Assembly (NCBI GenBank): GCA_946626395.1
Contig: CAMOUF010000035.1
Coordinates: forward strand, 1 to 14,986
Direction: 5' to 3'
From: an uncultured Clostridia bacterium
GTDB taxonomy: Bacteria > Bacillota > Clostridia > Christensenellales > Aristaeellaceae
DNA: 14,986 bases
Program-made: the position numbers and the translations under genes
Part shown: positions 6,802-13,544 of the stretch, one piece after another
How the letters are laid out: every line of letters starts with the position of its first letter
Position numbering within the stretch: position 1 is the first letter of the stretch
Notes under the pieces: generated by a model
The model's database searches: none
Told to the model about the DNA's origin: nothing
The model's input: the letters and a program-made list of their open reading frames with translations, nothing else

Positions 6802-7104
6802 TTATCGATTCATGGTTTCTTTTTCAGCTTCCTTCACGCTTTGCCGCAGTTCCTTCTGGGCGTCCTTGAGCTCCTTGGAAACGTCGGCTTCCTTGATGGC
6901 GTCGTCAATGTCCCGGCGCACGTCCTCGGTTTCCGCCATCATATCGTTCCAGCCCACTTCTTCCTTCAATTCCCGAATCAGCTGCCGGGCTTTTTTCACC
7001 ATCCGCCCCAGCCACCGGGCCACCTTGGGCAGGTCCTTGGGCCCCACGATCACATACGCGATGATCAGCACCAGAATGAGCTCCGCAAATCCGATATTAA
7101 ACAA
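6802..7104 (-). CDS. tatB: TatB-like twin-arginine translocase subunit
   Basis: This 100-residue protein begins with FNIGFAEL, then one membrane helix, VGPKDLPKV and a long charged amphipathic region ending in a predicted helix rich in Lys and Glu. FxIGxxEL near the start and the GP hinge (where TatA has FG) are typical of TatB, which with TatC forms the signal-peptide receptor. Many Firmicutes lack TatB and use a bifunctional TatA, so a separate TatB-type protein is notable; a TatA paralogue remains the alternative. The start TTG 7104-7102 is preferred because AAAGGAGGG lies seven bases upstream and the family begins at MFxIG; the in-frame ATG at 7158 lies over the -35 box of the promoter. 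Confidence 0.82.
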   Translation of the reverse strand: MFNIGFAELILVLIIAYVIVGPKDLPKVARWLGRMVKKARQLIRELKEEVGWNDMMAETEDVRRDIDDAIKEADVSKELKDAQKELRQSVKEAEKETMNR

Positions 7105-7129
7105 CCGCAGGCCCTCCTTTGCTGTTTTT

Positions 7130-7158
7130 ATTATATTGCATCCCGCCCCGAATTGCAA
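7130..7158 (-). promoter_or_regulatory. Sigma-A promoter of the tat operon
   Basis: On the minus strand TTGCAA (7158-7153), a 17-base spacer, then TATAAT (7135-7130). This is near consensus with ideal spacing, and the TTG start of the tatB-like gene follows about 25 bases after the -10 box. Confidence 0.85.
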
Positions 7159-7202
7159 GCCGGAGAAAAATGAAATGTTCAGAGCCCCATCCCTATTGTG
7201 CC

Positions 7203-7265
7203 TAATGCCTATTGCCTATCGTCTATTGCCTACTGCCTAATGCCTATTGCCTAATACCTATCGTC
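7203..7265. repeat. 7-bp periodic tandem repeat tract (WTGCCTA orientation)
   Basis: Nine heptamers follow without phase slip: TAATGCC, TATTGCC, TATCGTC, TATTGCC, TACTGCC, TAATGCC, TATTGCC, TAATACC, TATCGTC. This is the reverse complement of the unit at 811-869. The tract lies between the divergent promoters of the tat operon and the cystine-type importer. Confidence 0.85.
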
Positions 7266-7326
7266 TGCTCCTCTTTTTTGAAAAATACCTCACTTCTTTC
7301 CATAACAAATTATTTTCAATTTTTCC

Positions 7327-7355
7327 TTGTTTCTCTAGCTGCGATATGTTAAGAT
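7327..7355 (+). promoter_or_regulatory. Sigma-A promoter of the cystine-type importer operon
   Basis: TTGTTT (7327-7332), 17 bases, then TAAGAT (7350-7355), with TG one base before the -10 (extended -10). It lies in a markedly AT-rich stretch 37 bases before the ATG. Confidence 0.65.
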
Positions 7356-7391
7356 AGCTTGTATCATCAATGCTTTTTTGGAGATGAAGGA

Positions 7392-8066
7392 ATGACTGAA
7401 CGGGTATGGGGCATTTTGGTGGATTCGTTCCCGAAGCTGCTGAAATATGGCGTGGAGGTCACGATCCCGCTGACGGTGTTGTCTTTTTTATTGGCCCTGC
7501 TGATTGCTTTGCTGGTGGCGCTGATCCAGTACGCCCATGTGAAGGTGCTCAAGGAGTTGTGCCGGTTTTATATCTGGATCGTGCGGGGCACCCCCCTGCT
7601 GGTGCAATTGTATCTGGTGTTTTACGGCCTGCCCTCCGTGGGCATCGTGCTGGACGCGTTCCCGGCGGCGGTGCTGGTGCTGGGCTTCAACGAAGGCGCG
7701 TACATGGCCGAAACCATGCGCGGGGCCCTGGAAAGCGTGTCCAAAGGCCAATTGGAGGCGGGCTACTGCGTGGGCATGAGTTATATCCAGATCATGCTGC
7801 ATGTGGTGCTGCCTCAGGCGTTCCGCACCGCCTTCCCCGCCCTGGGCAATTCCATGATCGCCATGCTCAAGGAAACCTCCATGGCAGCCACCATCACCGT
7901 GATGGAAATGTTCCGCCAGGCCCAGGTGATCAACGGCCGGGTGTATGAATCCCTGGCCCTGTACGGGGAAGTGGCGCTGATTTATCTGCTGTTCTGCACG
8001 GTGCTGTCCTGGGCGCAGCGCTTCGGGGAAAAGCGGCTGGCGACTTACGGAGGCGGACGTATATGA
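7392..8066 (+). CDS. Polar amino acid ABC importer permease, cystine (TcyB)-like
   Basis: The 224-residue product is an inner-membrane permease of the HisM/GlnP class. It has about five helices, the early WIVRGTPLLVQLYLVFYGLP stretch typical of the family, and the ATPase-docking loop EAGYCVGMSYIQIMLHVVLPQA (EAA motif). Recalled B. subtilis TcyB shares the arrangement YTIPLTILSF, RGTPLLVQL, VPKGQWEAGY and LFRKAQ, so L-cystine is the most likely substrate, but other polar amino acids are possible. ATG 7392 is chosen over the in-frame 7359 because GGAG-AAGGA precedes it and 7359 lies next to the promoter's -10. The gene overlaps the ATPase gene by four bases. No solute-binding protein gene is nearby. 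Confidence 0.9.
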   Translation: MTERVWGILVDSFPKLLKYGVEVTIPLTVLSFLLALLIALLVALIQYAHVKVLKELCRFYIWIVRGTPLLVQLYLVFYGLPSVGIVLDAFPAAVLVLGFNEGAYMAETMRGALESVSKGQLEAGYCVGMSYIQIMLHVVLPQAFRTAFPALGNSMIAMLKETSMAATITVMEMFRQAQVINGRVYESLALYGEVALIYLLFCTVLSWAQRFGEKRLATYGGGRI

Positions 8067-8809
8067 TGCTGAAAATCAAAAACGTGCATAAACGCTTTGA
8101 AAACTTAGAAGTGCTGCGGGGCATCGACCTGGACGTGGAAAAGGGCGACGTGGTGGCGATTTTGGGGCCCAGCGGCTCCGGCAAAACCACCTTCCTGCGG
8201 TGCCTGAATTTCCTGGAGCGGGCGGACCGGGGGGAATTGATTTTCGACGGCGAGCCCTTTGACCTCCACGCCGCTTCCCGGCAGGACATTGCCCGGGTGC
8301 GGAAAAAGACGGCCTTCGTGTTTCAGAATTATAACCTGTTTCTCAATAAAACCGTGCTGCAGAATGTGACCCTGGGCCTGACCGTGGCCGGGAGAATGCC
8401 CAGGCACCAGGCCAACGACATTGCCCTCCGGGCCCTGGAGCGGGTGGGCATGGCGGAGAAGCTGAATAGCTTTCCTTCCCAATTGTCCGGCGGCCAGCAG
8501 CAGCGGGTGGCCATTGCCCGGGGGCTGGCCTCCAATCCGGAAATCATTTATTTTGATGAGCCCACCTCCGCCCTGGACCCGGAATTGATCGGCGAGGTGC
8601 TCTCCGTGATGCGGCAATTGGCCCGGGAGGGCATGACCATGCTGGTGGTGACCCATGAAATGGATTTCGCCCGCCACGTGAGCAACAAGGTGCTGTTCAT
8701 GGAGGGCGGCAGCGTGGTGGAAAGCGGGCCCAGCGGGGAATTTTTCTCCCATCCCCAGCAGGAGCGCAGCCGGGATTTCATCCGCTCCATTCTGGAAGCC
8801 AGAAAATAG
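8063..8809 (+). CDS. Polar amino acid ABC importer ATP-binding protein, cystine (TcyC)-like
   Basis: This 248-residue ATPase powers the importer encoded just upstream. It is complete: Walker A GPSGSGKT (35-42), Q-loop FVFQNYNLF, signature LSGGQQQR (141-148), Walker B IIYFDEP with D165 and E166, D-loop SALDPE, and switch H198 (VVTHEMDFA). The sequence is of the GlnQ/TcyC type. GGAGG at 8049-8053 places ATG 8063 at proper spacing; a second ATG at 8066 is possible. The stop codon lies in the ribosome binding site of the following TtcA-like gene, so the two are in one operon. Confidence 0.94.
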   Translation: MMLKIKNVHKRFENLEVLRGIDLDVEKGDVVAILGPSGSGKTTFLRCLNFLERADRGELIFDGEPFDLHAASRQDIARVRKKTAFVFQNYNLFLNKTVLQNVTLGLTVAGRMPRHQANDIALRALERVGMAEKLNSFPSQLSGGQQQRVAIARGLASNPEIIYFDEPTSALDPELIGEVLSVMRQLAREGMTMLVVTHEMDFARHVSNKVLFMEGGSVVESGPSGEFFSHPQQERSRDFIRSILEARK

Positions 8810-8818
8810 GAGGCGCCC

Positions 8819-9700
8819 ATGGGACGGACATTCACCTATCTGGAGCAATTGGAGCGTGGCATTCTCACGGAATACCGGGAAGCCCTGTGGCAGCCCTTCT
8901 GCCGCTCCATCAAGCGCTACCGGCTCATCAACGCCGGGGACAAAATCGCCGTCTGCATTTCCGGGGGCAAGGATTCCATGCTGCTGGCCAAGCTGATCCA
9001 ATTGCTCCACCGGCATTCTCCCGTGCCCTTTGAAGCGGTGTATCTGATCATGGACCCCGGCTACAACCCGGAGAACCGGGCCCGGGTGGAGGAGAACGCC
9101 CAAAAGTTGGGCATCCCGTACACCCTGTTTGAAAGCGATATTTTCGACGTGGCCAACACCCAGGACAAAAACCCCTGCTTTCTGTGCGCCCGAATGCGGC
9201 GGGGCTGCCTGTACGGCAAGGCCCAATCCCTGGGCTGCAACAAGATCGCCCTGGGCCACCATTTTGACGATGTGATCGAGACCACGGTGATGGGCATGTT
9301 TTATGGCGGCCAAATGCAGGCCATGCCCCCCAAGCTGCGGGCCAAAAACTTTCCCGGCATGGAATTGATCCGCCCCCTGTACACCGTGCGGGAGGAGGAT
9401 ATCTGTGCCTGGCGGGACAAAAACGATCTGCATTTCATCCAGTGCGCCTGCCGCTTTACGGAGCAGGCGGGCCGTGAGGAGCACGCCAGCAAGCGCCTGG
9501 AGGTGAAAAACCTGCTGCGCAGGCTGCGCCAGGAAAACCCAACCATCGAATGGAACGTGTTCGGCAGCATCCATAACGTGCAACTGGACACCATGGTGGG
9601 CTGGAAGTACCGGGGGCAGGAGCGCTCTTTTCTGGACGATTATGACGCGTGGCCGGATGCGGGAAAAACCGGAGAAACTCTGAGGGAAACCGCTCTTTGA
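8819..9700 (+). CDS. ttcA: TtcA-family PP-loop protein (tRNA 2-thiocytidine synthetase-like), copy 1
   Basis: A 293-residue cytoplasmic ATP-pyrophosphatase of the TtcA/TilS superfamily. E. coli TtcA adenylates cytidine 32 of tRNA and inserts sulfur through a [4Fe-4S] cluster. Here the PP-loop is SGGKDS (48-53), the cluster pair is C120-F-L-C123 followed by ARMRRG, and GHHFDDVIET and MFYGG match TtcA. The third cluster ligand region is C209-A-C211, a CxC pattern, whereas recalled E. coli TtcA has CxxC, so this may be a separate subfamily with another substrate. The gene starts 10 bases after the importer ATPase stop codon begins to serve as its Shine-Dalgarno (TAGGAGG), linking it to amino acid or cystine uptake. 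Its last five codons and stop lie in the left arm of a palindromic repeat. A paralogue follows at 10160. Confidence 0.87.
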   Translation: MGRTFTYLEQLERGILTEYREALWQPFCRSIKRYRLINAGDKIAVCISGGKDSMLLAKLIQLLHRHSPVPFEAVYLIMDPGYNPENRARVEENAQKLGIPYTLFESDIFDVANTQDKNPCFLCARMRRGCLYGKAQSLGCNKIALGHHFDDVIETTVMGMFYGGQMQAMPPKLRAKNFPGMELIRPLYTVREEDICAWRDKNDLHFIQCACRFTEQAGREEHASKRLEVKNLLRRLRQENPTIEWNVFGSIHNVQLDTMVGWKYRGQERSFLDDYDAWPDAGKTGETLRETAL

Positions 9701-9750
9701 AGGTCAAAGAGCGGTTTCCCCCAAGCCCCCTTCCGAGAAACCCATTCAAG
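9684..9750. repeat. Compact copy of the GAACCGCTCTT palindromic repeat with shared tail
   Basis: GGGAAACCGCTCTTTGA (9684-9700) and its exact reverse complement (9704-9720) flank a three-base AGG centre, a 17-bp perfect stem. The right arm continues into a tail (CCCCCTTCCGAGAAA, then TTCAAGG) that aligns with the tail of the longer element at 1938-1980. The 101-base interior of that copy is absent here. The stop codon of the TtcA-like gene is inside the left arm. The stem may also protect the 3' end of that mRNA; no T-run follows. Confidence 0.8.
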
Positions 9751-9786
9751 GTTCAGCCCCTTATTCTGTTTAAAAAGTCGTACCTG

Positions 9787-9815
9787 TTCAGTTATCAAGG
9801 GCAAGAACATATATG
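9787..9815 (+). promoter_or_regulatory. Weak candidate promoter for the DUF1858-TtcA operon
   Basis: TTCAGT (9787-9792), 17 bases, then TATATG (9810-9815). The boxes are poor matches, but this is the best-spaced pair in the 232-base gap, which is large enough to hold an independent promoter. Confidence 0.25.
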
Positions 9816-9847
9816 ACAGGCACGCTGTTTGCGAATGGCAAATTCAG

Positions 9848-9877
9848 CTTAGAACTTGGAACTTAATTCTTAGAACT
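9848..9877. repeat. 7-bp periodic tract (CTTNGAA)
   Basis: Phased heptamers CTTAGAA, CTTGGAA, CTTAATT and CTTAGAA run from 9848 to 9875. The same unit occurs in the opposite orientation at 14851-14878. It lies 55 bases upstream of the DUF1858 gene. Confidence 0.7.
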
Positions 9878-9932
9878 CACCACACAGTCTTCGCCTGACA
9901 AGACAAGAATTGCTGAAAGGAAGGAATCACCC

Positions 9933-10163
9933 ATGGAATTTACCCCTGAAACCAAGGTCAAGGATATTCTGGCCGCCTATCCCTGGCTGCCGGATGAAAT
10001 GATCAAATTGGACAGCCGTTTTAAAATCATCAAGTCTCCCCTGGTCAAAGCGTTGATTCAGCGCGCCACCCTGACGGACGCCGCCAACAAGGCCGGGTTC
10101 CCGGTGGAGCAGGTGATTCTTGAGCTGAAAAAGCTCATCGCCGCCCACGAGGGCCAGGCGTGA
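9933..10163 (+). CDS. DUF1858 domain protein
   Basis: A 76-residue protein that is essentially a single DUF1858 domain: TKVKDILAAYPWLPDEMIKL near the start, the SRFKIIKSPLVKALIQRATL core, then DAANKAGFPVEQVILELKKLI. DUF1858 is also found at the N-terminus of the iron-sulfur repair protein ScdA/RIC and in hybrid-cluster-associated small proteins. This copy has no cysteine, so it cannot hold a disulfide or cluster itself and is more likely a protein-interaction module. AAGGAAGGA lies at correct distance before ATG 9933. Its stop overlaps the GTG start of the second TtcA-like gene, so the two are translationally coupled and probably work together. Function otherwise unknown. Confidence 0.85.
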   Translation: MEFTPETKVKDILAAYPWLPDEMIKLDSRFKIIKSPLVKALIQRATLTDAANKAGFPVEQVILELKKLIAAHEGQA

Positions 10164-11008
10164 AACGGGAGCTGAGCCCCCGTCAGATGGTGGAGCGCAG
10201 CGTCAGCAAGAAATACCGCAAGGAAATCTGGAATCCGTTTATCGCCGCCGTGAAGCGCTATGAACTGATCCAGCCCGGCGACCGGATCGCCGTGTGCGTG
10301 TCCGGGGGCAAGGATTCTTTTCTTTGCGCGGTGCTGCTGAGGATGCTGCAAAAGTACGGGGATGTTCCTTTTGAGCTTTCCTACCTCACCATGGACCCGG
10401 GCTACCGGGCGGAAAACCGCCGAAAAATCGAAGAAAACGCGGCCCTGCTGGAAATGCCCCTGACGGTGTTTGAAACGGACGTTTTTAACGCGGTGAGCGG
10501 GGTGAAGGATTCCCCCTGCTACCTCTGCGCCCGGATGCGCCGGGGGCACCTGTACGCCCAGGCCCAGGCCCTGGGCTGCAATAAAATCGCCCTGGGCCAC
10601 CATTTCAGCGATGTGATCGAAACCGCGCTGCTGAGCATGTTTTACGGGGCCCAGCTCCAAGGGATGATTCCCATGCTACACAGCCAGAATTATCCCGGCA
10701 TGAGCCTGATCCGGCCCCTGTACTGCGTCCGGGAGGAGGATATCCTGGCCTGGGGACGGTACAATCATCTGGAATTCATCCGCTGCGCCTGCCGATTGAC
10801 GGAACAGGAGGCCAGCGGGGAACACGCGGGCAAACGGAAAGAGATCAAGGAATTGATCTCCCGGCTGAAAAAGACCCATCCCCAGATCGAGGACAGCATC
10901 TTCGCCAGCCTCCATTCCGTATGCCTGGACACCTTTCCCGGCTACAACTGTAACGGCCAATCCCATTCTTTCCTGGAGCGCTATAAAGCGCGGGAGGAGC
11001 AGCCATGA
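10160..11008 (+). CDS. ttcA: TtcA-family PP-loop protein, copy 2
   Basis: A 282-residue paralogue of the protein at 8819. The key residues fall at identical positions: PP-loop SGGKDS (48-53), C120-Y-L-C123 and C209-A-C211, so the two copies are colinear over most of their length. One difference in an otherwise conserved stretch is GHHFSDVIET here against GHHFDDVIET in copy 1; the first Asp of the HHxDD pattern is lost. The family reaction is ATP-dependent, iron-sulfur-assisted thiolation of tRNA, but either copy could have a different RNA or thiol substrate. The start is GTG 10160, overlapping the DUF1858 stop by GTGA, with a weak GAGGG site. It overlaps the NUDIX gene by ATGA. The pair probably arose by tandem duplication. 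Confidence 0.87.
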   Translation: MKRELSPRQMVERSVSKKYRKEIWNPFIAAVKRYELIQPGDRIAVCVSGGKDSFLCAVLLRMLQKYGDVPFELSYLTMDPGYRAENRRKIEENAALLEMPLTVFETDVFNAVSGVKDSPCYLCARMRRGHLYAQAQALGCNKIALGHHFSDVIETALLSMFYGAQLQGMIPMLHSQNYPGMSLIRPLYCVREEDILAWGRYNHLEFIRCACRLTEQEASGEHAGKRKEIKELISRLKKTHPQIEDSIFASLHSVCLDTFPGYNCNGQSHSFLERYKAREEQP

Positions 11009-11628
11009 ACGATCAGGAGCAATGGCTCCGCTGGGCCCAAGAACTGCAGAGCCTGGCCCAGTCCGCCCTGCATTACTGCAAGGATCCCTACGATACCGAG
11101 CGCTTCCAGCGCATTCGGGAAATTTCCGCCGAGATCATGGCCGCCAAATCCGGGCTGGAGTTGGAAAAGGTCAAGGATTTATTCTGCAATGAAAAGGGGT
11201 ATCAGACCCCCAAAATCGACACCCGGGCCGCCATCATCCGGGGCAGCAGTATTCTGCTGGTGCAGGAGCGCACCGGCAAATGGGCCATGCCCGGCGGCTG
11301 GTGCGATATTGACCAGACCCCCGCCCAGAACGCCGCCAAGGAAGCCTGGGAGGAAGCGGGGATGCGGGTGCGGGTGGACAGGCTCATCGCCGTCCAGGAT
11401 CAGGACCGGCATAACTTTCCCCGGAACGTGTTTAAAATCATGAAATTTCTTTTCCTGTGCACCGCCCTGGACGGGGAATTTCAGGCCAACACGGAAACCG
11501 TGGCCGTCCAATGGTTTCCGGAAGATCAGCTGCCGGAAAACATGGCCACAGAAAAATGCACCTGGGACCAAATTCATCTTTGCTTCCGGGCGGCAAAATG
11601 CCCCCAATGGGAAACCCGATTTGACTGA
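11005..11628 (+). CDS. NUDIX hydrolase with N-terminal NUDIX_N domain
   Basis: A 207-residue soluble hydrolase. The first 60 residues form a helical region resembling the Nudix_N domain found before ADP-ribose-type pyrophosphatases, followed by a NUDIX fold. The NUDIX box lies at 98-120: GWCDIDQ(x7)KEAWEEAG. The metal-binding Glu pair E116-E117 and E113 are present. Compared with the general box GX5EX7REUXEEXGU, the first Glu is Gln (Q104) and the Arg is Lys (K112); I recall this as common in this subfamily. It likely cleaves a nucleoside diphosphate linked to another group, such as ADP-ribose, but the substrate is unknown. It is coupled to the upstream TtcA-like gene by a 4-base overlap. Confidence 0.88.
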   Translation: MNDQEQWLRWAQELQSLAQSALHYCKDPYDTERFQRIREISAEIMAAKSGLELEKVKDLFCNEKGYQTPKIDTRAAIIRGSSILLVQERTGKWAMPGGWCDIDQTPAQNAAKEAWEEAGMRVRVDRLIAVQDQDRHNFPRNVFKIMKFLFLCTALDGEFQANTETVAVQWFPEDQLPENMATEKCTWDQIHLCFRAAKCPQWETRFD

Positions 11629-11652
11629 AAGCTGCAAAAGGAGTGATCGCTC

Positions 11653-12438
11653 ATGGAGGATCAGCAGGTACTGTATCTGTGGCCCGGAGAAGCCCCCTAT
11701 TCCGCCCAAAGCCCCGGCCAGGCTCAGCCTTTCCTGACGGCCTATCCCGTGGCAGGGGCCCGGGGCGCCGTCGTTGTCTGCCCCGGCGGCGGCTATGTGA
11801 TGAAGGCCGACCATGAAGGCGCGCCCATTGCCCGGATGCTGAACAGCCAGGGCATCGCCGCCTATGTGCTGGATTACCGAATCATGCCCTGCCATCGCCT
11901 GGCCCCCTGGACGGACGCCAGCCGCGCCATTCGGGTGGTGCGTTCCCTGGGCTATGAAAAAGTAGGGATTCTGGGCTTTTCCGCGGGCGGCAACCTGTGC
12001 TGCACCGCGGCGACGCATTTTGAGCGGGCCGATCCTCAAAGCGCCGACCCCATCGAACACGCTTCTTCCCGGCCCGACGTGTTCATCCCCTGCTATCCCG
12101 TGGCTTCCTTTGGCGAATATACCCACCTGGGCAGCCGTCAAAGCCTGCTGGGGCAGGACTGGGAAAATGAAGAAATCGCCCGCTGGTATTCCGCCGAAGA
12201 AAACGTGACGGACGATACCCCGCCGGCCTTTATCTGGCATACGGCGGAGGACGACTGCGTGCCGGTGCAGAACAGCCTGAACCTGGCCAAGGCGCTGGCT
12301 GACCACGGCATCCTGTTTGAACTGCACATCTACCCCAAGGGGCATCACGGCATCGGCCTGGGCAGCGAGTTCGGCCCGGCAGGCGCCTGGGGCAACGCCC
12401 TGTGCCGGTATCTGTTGGAAGCGGGGTTCGGTAAATAA
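11653..12438 (+). CDS. Alpha/beta hydrolase, esterase-like (acetyl esterase/xylanase-associated type)
   Basis: A 261-residue alpha/beta hydrolase without a signal peptide, so probably cytoplasmic. An oxyanion-hole motif CPGGGY lies near residue 55. The nucleophile is S110 in GFSAGG, the acid is D200 or D201 in TAEDDCVP, and the His is H231 or H232 in KGHHGIGL. This order and spacing fit small serine esterases of the Aes/BD-FAE type that remove acetyl or similar groups from sugars. AAAGGAGTGAT precedes ATG 11653 by a normal distance, 24 bases after the NUDIX stop. It overlaps the YitT gene by one base (TAATG). The metabolic link with the sulfur-transfer genes is not evident. Confidence 0.86.
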   Translation: MEDQQVLYLWPGEAPYSAQSPGQAQPFLTAYPVAGARGAVVVCPGGGYVMKADHEGAPIARMLNSQGIAAYVLDYRIMPCHRLAPWTDASRAIRVVRSLGYEKVGILGFSAGGNLCCTAATHFERADPQSADPIEHASSRPDVFIPCYPVASFGEYTHLGSRQSLLGQDWENEEIARWYSAEENVTDDTPPAFIWHTAEDDCVPVQNSLNLAKALADHGILFELHIYPKGHHGIGLGSEFGPAGAWGNALCRYLLEAGFGK

Positions 12439-13316
12439 TGGAGCAAACGGAACGAAAGCTGTTTTCCCCCGACTGGTGGAAGCAGATGGGCTGGCTGAAC
12501 CTGGGCACGCTGCTGACGGCGGCGGGCGTTTATTTCTTTAAATTTCCCAACCATTTCACCACCGGCGGCGTCAGCGGCATTTCCATCGTGGTGGCCCATT
12601 TCATGCCGAATGTGACCACCGCCACGCTGAACCTGATTCTGAATCTTGCGCTGCTGCTGGTAGGCGCGGTGTTTTTGGGCCGGGGCTTTGGCTTGCGTAC
12701 GGCCTATTCGGCAGTGATGTCCTCCCTGCTGACCCTGGCCTTTGAGCGGCTGATTCCCATGCCCCAGCCCATGACCACCCAGCCCGTGCTGGAATTGATG
12801 TTCGCCGTGGGCCTGCCCGCCTTCGGAGCGGCCATCCTGTTTCATGTGGACGCCTCCTCCGGCGGCACGGATATTATCGCCATGCTGGTGAAAAAATACT
12901 CCCATATGAACATCGGCCTGGCCCTGGCGGTGGCCGATCTGGTGGTGGCCCTGGCCGCCTGCTTTACCTTCGGCATGGAAACAGGGCTGTTCTCCCTGTT
13001 CGGGCTGTTCCTGAAATCCTACATGGTGGACGCGGTGATGGACAACCTGCGCACCTACAAGGTGTTCCAGATCGTCACCGACAACCCCGAGCCCATCTGC
13101 GACTTTATTATGAAGAACCTGCACCACAGCGCCACTCTGATCGACGGCGTGGGCAGCTTCACCCATGAAAAACGCAAGATCATCATGACCGTCATCAACC
13201 GCCATCAGGCCATCCGGCTGCAATTGTTCGTCCGCGCCACCGACCCCCATTCCTTCATCACCATCACCTCCTCCAGCGAGATCGTGGGGAAGGGCTTCCG
13301 GGGCATGACGGAATAA
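12438..13316 (+). CDS. YitT family membrane protein (YitT_membrane plus DUF2179)
   Basis: A 292-residue integral membrane protein. The first 190 residues hold about five hydrophobic helices with the family stretches NHFTTGGVSGISIVV, FHVDASSGGTDIIAML and the AVADLVVAL segment. The C-terminal soluble part (from YKVFQIVTDNPEPICDFI to ITITSSSEIVGKGF) matches the DUF2179 domain that follows in YitT proteins. The molecular function of YitT proteins is unknown. The start ATG 12438 shares one base with the preceding TAA, indicating translational coupling. The small membrane protein gene begins 33 bases downstream. Confidence 0.93.
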   Translation: MEQTERKLFSPDWWKQMGWLNLGTLLTAAGVYFFKFPNHFTTGGVSGISIVVAHFMPNVTTATLNLILNLALLLVGAVFLGRGFGLRTAYSAVMSSLLTLAFERLIPMPQPMTTQPVLELMFAVGLPAFGAAILFHVDASSGGTDIIAMLVKKYSHMNIGLALAVADLVVALAACFTFGMETGLFSLFGLFLKSYMVDAVMDNLRTYKVFQIVTDNPEPICDFIMKNLHHSATLIDGVGSFTHEKRKIIMTVINRHQAIRLQLFVRATDPHSFITITSSSEIVGKGFRGMTE

Positions 13317-13349
13317 GCGGGCGGCGCTGGCAATAAAGGAGGAATCAGC

Positions 13350-13544
13350 ATGTCTCAAACCCTGCATTGGATTCTTGCCGCCGTGTGCGCTCTGCTGGGC
13401 GTGGCAGACATTACGGTGTTTTTGAAAGCGGGCAAGGGCGGCCGCACCGTCCTCCATTGGCTGCTGCTGGCGGGCGGCGCGGTGGTGCTGGCACTGGGCG
13501 CGTTCCAGGTCTATTCCCTGCTGACTCAGGGACCATCTATGTAA
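13350..13544 (+). CDS. Small two-helix membrane protein, unknown function
   Basis: A 64-residue protein with two hydrophobic segments (about 6-25 and 35-58) joined by a short basic loop LKAGKGGRT. AAAGGAGGA lies at optimal distance before ATG 13350, and the gene follows the YitT gene by 33 bases, so it is likely translated from the same message. I do not recognise a family. It could be an accessory subunit of the YitT-like protein or an independent small membrane protein. The following 150 bases hold no clear terminator; a weak hairpin AACCC/GGGTT lies near 13624-13641. Confidence 0.7.
   Translation: MSQTLHWILAAVCALLGVADITVFLKAGKGGRTVLHWLLLAGGAVVLALGAFQVYSLLTQGPSM

Noticed and set aside
8105..9583. 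Very long minus-strand open frame opposite the importer ATPase and TtcA-like gene
   Set aside because: Both plus-strand genes have full family motifs; the antisense product has shadow-type composition.
11179..12348. Long minus-strand open frame opposite NUDIX and hydrolase genes
   Set aside because: Same reason: codon bias shadow, with motif-complete genes on the plus strand.
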